Assembly: GCA_016699165.1 (NCBI GenBank)
Contig: CP064963.1
Coordinates: forward strand, 2,046,001-2,110,000
Length of the DNA stretch: 64,000 bases
Direction: 5' to 3'
Source: Candidatus Melainabacteria bacterium
GTDB lineage: Bacteria; Cyanobacteriota; Vampirovibrionia; Obscuribacterales; Obscuribacteraceae
Within the stretch, counting starts at the first letter, position 1. Each line of letters opens with the position of its first letter. The notes under the pieces were generated by a model that was given only the letters and a program-made list of their open reading frames with translations, was not told the DNA's origin and made no database searches. Below are positions 57,995-64,000 of this stretch, piece after piece. A program made the translations under genes and the position numbers.

Positions 57995-60682
57995 CTAACC
58001 TGAGCGCATAATTTCTATTTCGCCAGCATCAACGTGTTTACTCAAGAGTGGCTTGAGCGGCTTCAATTCATCCGACTCTAGTTCGGGATCTTCTTTGATA
58101 ATCGCAATAGCAGTGTTGCGTGCAAGTTCCAAAATTTCTGTGTCTTGCACAAGATCTGCAAGTATCAAGTCAGGCAGTCCGCTTTGTCTAAATCCCAGAT
58201 ATTCACCAGGTCCGCGAATCTCTAAATCTTTTTCTGCCACCACAAATCCATCGTTTGTTTTGGTCAGAATTTCTAGTCGATCTCGTGTTTGTTGCGACTT
58301 TTGCTCTGACACTAAGAAGCAATATGATTGTTCTGAATTTCGACCAACGCGTCCGCGCAATTGGTGCAGTTGAGCCAGTCCAAATCGGTCAGCGTTTTCA
58401 ATAATCATTACAGTCGCGTTGGGTACATCGACACCGACTTCGACTACTGTAGTCGTCACCAATATTTGAAACTTGCCGTCTCTAAAGCGTTCCATCACTG
58501 CGTCTTTTTCGGCAGGGACTAATTTACCGTGCATCAAATCGAAAGATAATTTTGGCTTGCCTTTGTGCGAACCGTTGAATTCTTCTTGCAGTTTTTCAAA
58601 CTCTTTGGTGGCAGCTTTTGCAGACAAAGTCTCTGACTCATCGATAAGTGGGAACACAATATAAGCTTGTCTGCCACGTGCAATCTCGCTCAAGACCACT
58701 TCCCAGAATTCTTTTTTCTGTGATGGTCTAAATAATCTGGTGTCAATCGGTTTTCTACCGGGTGGAAGTTCGTCGATTTCAGATACGTCCAAATCGCCAT
58801 GAATAGTCATTGCAAGCGTTCGCGGAATAGGTGTTGCGGTCATGGTCAAAAGTTCTGGACTGCGACTTTTGCCTTTTAGTCTGGCGCGTTGTTTGACTCC
58901 AAATCTATGCTGCTCGTCTATTACTATTAGTCCAAGATTTTGAAACTCGACGGCATCTTCCAAGAGTGCATGTGTGCCAACGGCTATGTGAGCCTGCCCG
59001 CTGAACAATGCCTGGTGAACCTCGCGACGCTGCTTGACGCCTTGTTTTCCAACTACTAAGACTGTACTCAATCCAAGCGGAGTCAAGAAATTTTGGAACT
59101 GTCTGAAGTGTTGTTCCGCCAAAATTTCAGTTGGCGCCATGACGGCAACCTGAAAACCATTTTCTATTGCAACTAAACACGACATCAAAGCGACGATTGT
59201 TTTTCCAGATCCAACATCACCTTGAATCAATCTGTGCAAAGGCTTATTGTCTGCTAAATCTCGCGCAATCTCGCCGAAGACTCGCTCTTGTGCGCCGGTT
59301 AAAGTATAAGGCAGCGATGCTCTCAATCGACTAACAAGCCCGTCAGACTTTTCTGTGTAGGTCAGTGCCAGTGCATTTTCTTGCTGCGAATATTTGTAGC
59401 GTCTATGCGCCATTTGCAATTGAATCGAAAACAACTCATCGAAAACCAGACGGTACCTGGCATTATCTTTCGATTCTTCATCGTCTGGAAAGTGGATGCC
59501 TTTATAAGCATCGCAAAGAGTCACCATATGTAGTGGCTCACGAATAGACTCTGGCAAATAGTCTTTTACAAGATTGCCATATTTCTCAAGTGCATTGTGC
59601 ACTATATTTCTGAAATGTCTAAGCGAAAGTCCCTCTGTCAAAGGATAAACTGGAACAAGGCGACCGGCATGAAGACTGAGTTGCGCTTCTTCATCTGAGC
59701 CCAAATCTCCACCGGCAAATCCGAGAATTTCAATTTCGGCATTTTTCAATTGCATTTTTCCAGCAAAGCTATCGCGCTCGACTACACCCGAGGCAAGTAC
59801 TTGTGCACCCTTAGGAAATTGATCTTTGTATCTGTCAAGCAAAAACTTATTCGACTTGCCACCAATAAATCTTGTGACAGCAATGCTTCCTGTGCCGTCG
59901 GTAATGACTACAGTCAAAATGGAAACGTTTTTGTTTCTCGATTGATAAGCACTAGTCGATCTGATCATTCCGATGATGCTTGCTTCTTGTCCGTGTTCAA
60001 GCGATTTAATTGGCAGTCGATTTTTGAAATCTAAATGCCTGCGCGGATAGTGCTTAAGTAACTGATCAACATTTGTAATTCCAAGTTTCGCCAAAATCTG
60101 GACCAACTTGGGACCGACGCCCTTGACGAATTGAATCGAGATTTCTTTGAGCGAATTTGCATCTTTGACGTCTTTTGGAAGCTCAACCGATATCGGTTCA
60201 GGTTTTTTATTTGGGGTTGGGGCTTGTCGTTTTGACTCGGTTGAGCCACTTCCATTTAAAGATGTTTTTTTCGTCTCGCCCTCTGAAACTTCAACCGATA
60301 TCGGTTTAGGTTTTTGCTCGACACTCAAAGTCGTCGCGCCAGTTTCATCTTCGCCCGCCCCTTCAGGCGCTCCAGTTTCACCAGCATCATCCAAAGCGAA
60401 GAAGTGCGGAGCCAATAATTCTTCAGCACGTCTCACTACCGAAATTCGAGTAGCCACATCCAGATTGACGTAGGCGCGAAACAAGCCTCGAATAGTAATC
60501 CAGGTAGATTCAAGCGGGTATCGTTTAGACAAACGAGCTGCAGTTTGACGCATAAAGACAGAAAAGGTCGTTCGTTTTCCTTGAAAGTCGGCGTAACGAG
60601 TTTTGCGCTCCAACAAAATGGCCTTGCGAACGGCTCTTAAGAGGGCATCTTTATTTAGGTTTTCTTGCACCAGTGGAGGCAC
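57995..60682 (-). CDS. recG: ATP-dependent DNA helicase RecG, long form
   Basis: An 895-residue helicase that remodels stalled replication forks and Holliday junctions. Wedge/OB domain from about 205 (ASIIGMIRSTSAYQSRNKNV), Walker A LIQGDVGSGKTIVALMSCLV, DEQH in LIVIDEQHRFGVKQRARLKG, motif III TMTATPIPRTLAMTIHG, motif VI GRVGRNSEQSYCFLVSE. The family's usual length is near 700; here about 190 extra N-terminal residues form a helical domain followed by an acidic linker in which PKPISVEV (about 125-132) and PEPISVEL (about 161-168) repeat, as in cyanobacterial-type RecG. It follows mglA by 161 bases on the same strand. Confidence 0.95.
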   Translation of the reverse strand: MPPLVQENLNKDALLRAVRKAILLERKTRYADFQGKRTTFSVFMRQTAARLSKRYPLESTWITIRGLFRAYVNLDVATRISVVRRAEELLAPHFFALDDAGETGAPEGAGEDETGATTLSVEQKPKPISVEVSEGETKKTSLNGSGSTESKRQAPTPNKKPEPISVELPKDVKDANSLKEISIQFVKGVGPKLVQILAKLGITNVDQLLKHYPRRHLDFKNRLPIKSLEHGQEASIIGMIRSTSAYQSRNKNVSILTVVITDGTGSIAVTRFIGGKSNKFLLDRYKDQFPKGAQVLASGVVERDSFAGKMQLKNAEIEILGFAGGDLGSDEEAQLSLHAGRLVPVYPLTEGLSLRHFRNIVHNALEKYGNLVKDYLPESIREPLHMVTLCDAYKGIHFPDDEESKDNARYRLVFDELFSIQLQMAHRRYKYSQQENALALTYTEKSDGLVSRLRASLPYTLTGAQERVFGEIARDLADNKPLHRLIQGDVGSGKTIVALMSCLVAIENGFQVAVMAPTEILAEQHFRQFQNFLTPLGLSTVLVVGKQGVKQRREVHQALFSGQAHIAVGTHALLEDAVEFQNLGLIVIDEQHRFGVKQRARLKGKSRSPELLTMTATPIPRTLAMTIHGDLDVSEIDELPPGRKPIDTRLFRPSQKKEFWEVVLSEIARGRQAYIVFPLIDESETLSAKAATKEFEKLQEEFNGSHKGKPKLSFDLMHGKLVPAEKDAVMERFRDGKFQILVTTTVVEVGVDVPNATVMIIENADRFGLAQLHQLRGRVGRNSEQSYCFLVSEQKSQQTRDRLEILTKTNDGFVVAEKDLEIRGPGEYLGFRQSGLPDLILADLVQDTEILELARNTAIAIIKEDPELESDELKPLKPLLSKHVDAGEIEIMRSG

Positions 60683-60843
60683 GCAATAAGCTCGATAAGG
60701 GGAAAGACAGGACCCTGTCCCAAATAGAGTAATTTATCCCAGCGTCAATTACCATACAAAAAGACGTTATTTCTGCCCGATAATGCGCATTTCATTTCCA
60801 AACGCATATACGTTAATGCATTCGAAGCTCAAGAAGAATGGAT

Positions 60844-61422
60844 TTACTGTAAGCGGTTCAAAATCAACTTCGAAATAGCTTTAAGTGTTGCAAATACACC
60901 AAGACCTTCAGAAGCAACGGCTTCAAATGAAGGAACCTGACGGCTATTCATCTCGCGCTCCATACGCTCAATAGGCATGGCGTTAGCCAAGTCACGTTTG
61001 TTGTATTGGAGCACCCAGGGAATGCTATCGAGAGTCAAGCTGTACTCAGCCAAGTTCTCGACCATGTTTTGCAAAGATTCGCCATTGTCCTTGGAGCGCA
61101 TTGCGTCCGAGTCGGCAACGAAGATAACTCCGTCTACACCGTTCAAAATCAGTTTGCGGCTGGCGTTATATTCGACCTGACCCGGAACTGTATAAAGTGA
61201 GAATCTAGTTTTGAATCCCTGCACCGACCCTAAGTCGAGAGGCAGGAAGTCAAAGAAAAGTGTACGTTCAGTTTCTGTAGCCAAGCTGATTAATTCGCCG
61301 CGCGTTGTGGGCGCCAGCTGGCTGTGTATGTACTTCAAGTTCGTGGTTTTGCCACCAAGACCGGTGCCATAGTAAACGATTTTGCAGTTGATTTCTCGCG
61401 CCGCGTAGTTAACGAGTGCCAT
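60844..61422 (-). CDS. mglA: MglA-like small GTPase
   Basis: A 192-residue Ras-like GTPase of the MglA family, which sets polarity and controls type IV pili or gliding. P-loop YYGTGLGGKTTNLKYIHSQL, switch region LDLGSVQGFKTRFSLYTVPG (the Gly in TVPGQVEY follows the family rather than Ras), base-recognition LQYNKRDL (N-K-x-D), and EAVASEGLGVFATLKAISKL. Its GAP/exchange partner MglB (roadblock) is not in the window. Divergent from rpmB with a 400-base space. Confidence 0.92.
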   Translation of the reverse strand: MALVNYAAREINCKIVYYGTGLGGKTTNLKYIHSQLAPTTRGELISLATETERTLFFDFLPLDLGSVQGFKTRFSLYTVPGQVEYNASRKLILNGVDGVIFVADSDAMRSKDNGESLQNMVENLAEYSLTLDSIPWVLQYNKRDLANAMPIERMEREMNSRQVPSFEAVASEGLGVFATLKAISKLILNRLQ

Positions 61423-61825
61423 TACTTATTTTGAGCTTCCCTAACCAAACAAGCTACCCAGAGATACAGACGACAGGCTCACTTTTGGAGGTTAGCAACC
61501 TTGACATCGCCAAGCCAGTGCTGTCATATGACATTGATACCACGATCACGAACACATTAGAAGCCTTGATAAATCAAGTCAATGAACATGACAACTAATA
61601 CATTCCTAAAAACTGGCTTAAACCCTCCTCGCGTGAACTTTTATGACTGAAATTGCAATATTCAAATAATATTTGGATATATTGCCGGACCCCAAGCGGT
61701 ACAGGTGCTAAAATTTCGTCTTTGCTCACTATCGTTGAATAGTTGAGCCGTCCGGAATGATTACCCGGTAGTTATCGGACGTTTTGCTCTTTGGGCAACA
61801 GTATCAGGATAGAAAAGGCAAGAAT
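61423..61825. promoter_or_regulatory. Divergent promoter region of mglA and rpmB
   Basis: 403 bases without a convincing gene. It holds a 23-base imperfect palindrome (61658-61680) and, in the rpmB leader, an inverted repeat CGTCCG/CGGACG at 61749-61781 that could form a hairpin ahead of L28 translation. AAAAGG at 61814-61819 is the rpmB ribosome site. Confidence 0.5.
61658..61680. promoter_or_regulatory. 23-base near-perfect palindrome, possible operator
   Basis: ATATTCAAATA, centre A, TATTTGGATAT; one mismatch in eleven pairs. AT-rich and midway between mglA and rpmB, it looks like a dimeric regulator site. Confidence 0.5.
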
Positions 61826-62029
61826 ATGGCTAAGCGTTGTGATGTATGCGAAAAGGGACCGACAACCGGTTACAACTACTCATTCCTTCGTTCGCACTAT
61901 AACCCCCAAAACAAAAGACGTTGGATTCCAAATCTTCAGTCTGTGAGAGCTCGTGTCGGTCAGACAGTGAAGCGCATGAAAGTTTGCACTTCCTGCATCA
62001 AAGCCGGCAAAGTTTCCCGCGCTGTTTAA
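61826..62029 (+). CDS. rpmB: 50S ribosomal protein L28
   Basis: A 67-residue ribosomal protein. MAKRCDVCEKGPTTGYNYSF, SHYNPQNKRRWIPNLQSVRA, then VKRMKVCTSCIKAGKVSRAV. The two Cys pairs (C-x-x-C at residues 5-8 and about 53-56) form the zinc-binding C+ type of L28. The frame opens at 61784 but AAAAGG before ATG 61826 and the family start fix the N terminus. It converges on hslO with three bases between stops. Confidence 0.95.
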   Translation: MAKRCDVCEKGPTTGYNYSFLRSHYNPQNKRRWIPNLQSVRARVGQTVKRMKVCTSCIKAGKVSRAV

Positions 62030-62032
62030 AGT

Positions 62033-62914
62033 TTAGATAGAACCGCCGCCCGCCAGGTCGAGCAATCTGTCTTTTCCGATGTGATAGTACTCGTTGCAGT
62101 AATGGCAGCGCCCTTCGGCTTGACCATCTTCTTCTGCCATTGATAAAATTTCAGACCGAGGAAAAATCTTCAAAGCCTCTGTAAAACGCTCTGGCGAGCA
62201 TTTGCAGGCGAAGCACACTGGTTTCTCTTCTGTGAGCATGAGCACGTCAGAGCCTGACAAAATGCGCTTTAGAATTCCCTCAAGCCCCATGCCCCGACGC
62301 ATGAGAAACGTAAAACTGCCAAAAGTGGTGATGTTGTTTTCGATCTGACAAATTGTTTCTTCGTCGTGGTCTGGTAAGAGTCGAACAATTAAACCGCCTG
62401 CCGCCTCCACTCCGTTTTTGGAGAGGTGGGCACCGACCACTACGATTGATCCTGCCTGGTCTGAGTAGACTAAATAGCGATTGACGTCCTCACCTACTTC
62501 TCCTGAAAGAAGTTCGACTGTCGACACGTAGCAGCGTCCTGTACCGTTATCGAGCGTCACTTGAAGAGTGCCTTTTGACCCGATAGCGCCCCCAACATCA
62601 AAATTCCCCAGGGAGTTAAGCGGTAACTCGACCTGGGGATTTTCTACATAGCCTCTAACTGTGCCTTTTGGGGATGCATCGACAAATACTTCTCCCAGGG
62701 GACCGTTGCCACTGAACCTGAGCGCAACCTGTCCCTCTCGGCAAAGCATCGGGGCAAGCAGTACGCCAGCTGTCAGCGCCCTACCCAGAGCCGCTGTGGC
62801 TGTGAAACTAAGTCCATGTCTTTTTCTTGCTTCTTCGACCAGATTGGTTGTGGTCGCAATCACGACGAGGATCTTCCCGTCGGAAGTCATTGCCTTGAGA
62901 ATTTCATCTTTCAT
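62033..62914 (-). CDS. hslO: Redox-regulated chaperone Hsp33
   Basis: A 293-residue holdase activated by oxidation. N-terminal domain MKDEILKAMTSDGKILVVIA, GRALTAGVLLAPMLCREGQV and the C-terminal zinc switch with C-x-C (VCFACKCSPERF) and C-x-x-C (GRCHYCNEYYHIGKD); oxidation of these four Cys releases zinc and unfolds the linker. GAGG seven bases before ATG 62914 selects this start over 62929. It and the exported KatG both address oxidative stress. The gene converges with rpmB. Confidence 0.95.
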   Translation of the reverse strand: MKDEILKAMTSDGKILVVIATTTNLVEEARKRHGLSFTATAALGRALTAGVLLAPMLCREGQVALRFSGNGPLGEVFVDASPKGTVRGYVENPQVELPLNSLGNFDVGGAIGSKGTLQVTLDNGTGRCYVSTVELLSGEVGEDVNRYLVYSDQAGSIVVVGAHLSKNGVEAAGGLIVRLLPDHDEETICQIENNITTFGSFTFLMRRGMGLEGILKRILSGSDVLMLTEEKPVCFACKCSPERFTEALKIFPRSEILSMAEEDGQAEGRCHYCNEYYHIGKDRLLDLAGGGSI

Positions 62915-62983
62915 GTAGATGCCTCGCAATAAGCCTTCTTCAATTATTTTAACAGTTGCTAAGATTTTGACAACAGCCCGAGG

Positions 62984-63865
62984 CTAGCTTTTAATCTGAC
63001 TTGCAGCTGATCTGGCACAAAACACTCGAGGCAATCCGTTTAGATCCTTTTCGATATAACCTTCAACCCATCCGCATTGAGCAAATACGTCCGGAACGCT
63101 ATTCGATTGATAGTCGCCGATTTCAAGCGCTACAAAGCTGGTAATATCCGCGCCTCGAGTAGCTATTTCCTCATAGAAGGACAGCCCTTCTTCGCCACCA
63201 CCAAAGAGTGCTTCGTGCGGTTCGAACTTGATTATTTCTGGTGCCAACTCAGATTTATGAGTCATTGGAATATAAGGCGGGTTAGAAATTATCAGGTCGT
63301 AACTGCCCTTACCTTGCAAGTCCCACCAGGTCGAACTGCGATGTAGGTCGAGTCTATCTTGAACATTTAATAGCACAGCGTTTTTCAAAGCACACTCTAG
63401 AGCACGGTCTGAAATATCTGTAGCAGTACCTTTAAGCTCGGGAAAACGATTGAGCAAGCTTGTACTAATGGCACCAGTGCCAATACCAATCTCAAGAATA
63501 GAGCCAGCCTCTAAATTGTTTTTGACGATGATATCAATCGCCTCTACCACTAGCATTTCGGTATCAACACGTGGAATAAAAACGCCTGGCAAAACGAATA
63601 ATTTGCTCCCCATAAAATGTGCGCTGCCCAAACAATATTGGATGGGTTCTCGTTTTTCGCGACGCAAAATTATGGCGATGATTTTTTCAGTCATGTCGTC
63701 GTCCACTTCAAAATCAAAAGTGTGCAACTGCTTCAACGCAATGCCGCATACATGCTCGATTATCAAAGCTGCTTCAATTTTCGCTTCGGATTTATCTATC
63801 CCAAATGAAACAAGGCGCTCGACAATTTCTCTATAAGCGCCGCTGGCGCTGACATTTTTAGACAC
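62984..63865 (-). CDS. prmC: Release factor glutamine methyltransferase
   Basis: A 293-residue SAM-dependent enzyme that methylates the GGQ glutamine of release factors. N-terminal substrate domain (RLVSFGIDKSEAKIEAALII), AdoMet fold SILEIGIGTGAISTSLLNRF, and catalytic N-P-P-Y in YDLIISNPPYIPMTHKSELA. The GTG start overlaps the prfA stop (TAGTG), so the pair is translationally coupled, the common arrangement with its substrate gene. Confidence 0.94.
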   Translation of the reverse strand: MSKNVSASGAYREIVERLVSFGIDKSEAKIEAALIIEHVCGIALKQLHTFDFEVDDDMTEKIIAIILRREKREPIQYCLGSAHFMGSKLFVLPGVFIPRVDTEMLVVEAIDIIVKNNLEAGSILEIGIGTGAISTSLLNRFPELKGTATDISDRALECALKNAVLLNVQDRLDLHRSSTWWDLQGKGSYDLIISNPPYIPMTHKSELAPEIIKFEPHEALFGGGEEGLSFYEEIATRGADITSFVALEIGDYQSNSVPDVFAQCGWVEGYIEKDLNGLPRVFCARSAASQIKS

Positions 63866-64000
63866 TAGTTGTTGAATTCAAAAGATTCTTTCAAACGTCT
63901 TTGTTGTTCGTCGAGAATATTTGCTTCAATGACTTTTTCCAAGTCGCCTTCCAGAATCTGCTGCAAGGAGAAGTTTTCGTTCAAGCGATGATCTGTGACG
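63865..64000 (-). CDS. prfA: Peptide chain release factor 1, 3' end
   Basis: The last 44 codons of a minus-strand frame run in from the window edge: VTDHRLNENFSLQQILEGDL, EKVIEANILDEQQRRLKESF, EFNN, stop TAG at 63865-63867. The D-H-R-x-N/x motif and following helix are the conserved C terminus of RF1/RF2 family; the prmC neighbour favours RF1. The GGQ and PxT regions are outside the window. Confidence 0.9.
   Translation of the reverse strand, partial: VTDHRLNENFSLQQILEGDLEKVIEANILDEQQRRLKESFEFNN

Noticed and set aside
61416..61598. 60-codon open frame upstream of rpmB
   Set aside because: No recognisable motif, poor ribosome site and overlap with the mglA start; more likely part of the intergenic region.
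1..64000. Prophage or integrative element
   Set aside because: No integrase, transposase, terminase or attachment-site duplication; the tRNA gene has no nearby repeated 3' end.

Overview
The window reads as a chromosomal segment of a free-living bacterium with a Gram-negative-style envelope: rod-shape operon mreBCD-mrdA, an LCP-family protein, an SLH-domain protein, a TonB-like periplasmic protein and a GT9 glycosyltransferase. No photosynthesis genes are present. The many expanded Clp_N proteins, the long-N-terminus RecG, the MglA GTPase and the Cys-type L28 together suggest a non-photosynthetic relative of cyanobacteria (Vampirovibrionia/Obscuribacterales type). That placement is an impression, not something proven from sequence alone. 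There is no prophage, transposase or CRISPR array.

Layout. 1-1.6 kb: partial MerC-like gene, a membrane-anchored hypothetical, and an orphan XRE antitoxin with a possible toxin-tail remnant. 1.6-7.8 kb and 19.4-20.3 kb: three proteins built from Clp_N repeats (14, 5 and 2 half-repeats) without any AAA+ ATPase domain; two of them flank a secreted EF-hand protein and a small coiled-coil protein. 9-17 kb: a tightly packed operon of SPFH protein, two DUF4178 zinc-ribbon proteins, a 44-residue secreted peptide, DUF350, a membrane spermidine-synthase-like domain fused in frame to an FAD amine oxidase, and a histidine-containing polytopic protein. 17-19.3 kb: a TetR/SDR divergent pair with a clear operator palindrome, then a HicAB-like module. 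20.5-25.8 kb: the elongasome operon. 26-33.7 kb: an XRE three-gene module, TPR and pilin genes, a decayed HEAT gene, LCP and GT9.

33.8-46 kb: a frameshifted peptidase C26 gene, tRNA-Met(CAT), tilS, ftsH, an NCS1 permease, a frameshifted aldehyde dehydrogenase, a TIGR01777 epimerase, then a LOV (blue-light) histidine kinase facing an OmpR regulator that is divergent from an SDR lacking the catalytic tyrosine. 46-54.5 kb: exported catalase-peroxidase, FAD oxidase, HEAT protein, and a second copy of the regulator/SDR divergent cassette whose SDR is further degraded. 54.4-64 kb: SLH operon with a 49-residue membrane peptide, a hydroxyisobutyrate-dehydrogenase-like gene, an XRE gene coupled to a 56-codon ORF, recG, mglA, rpmB, hslO, prmC and the 3' end of prfA.

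The strongest candidates for undescribed biology are the ATPase-free Clp_N repeat proteins, the polyamine/membrane operon with its synthase-oxidase fusion, and the duplicated regulator plus catalytically dead SDR cassette next to a LOV kinase. Several small genes were found by reading gaps directly: MerC (1-174), 44 aa (11918), 49 aa (54362) and 56 aa (57791).
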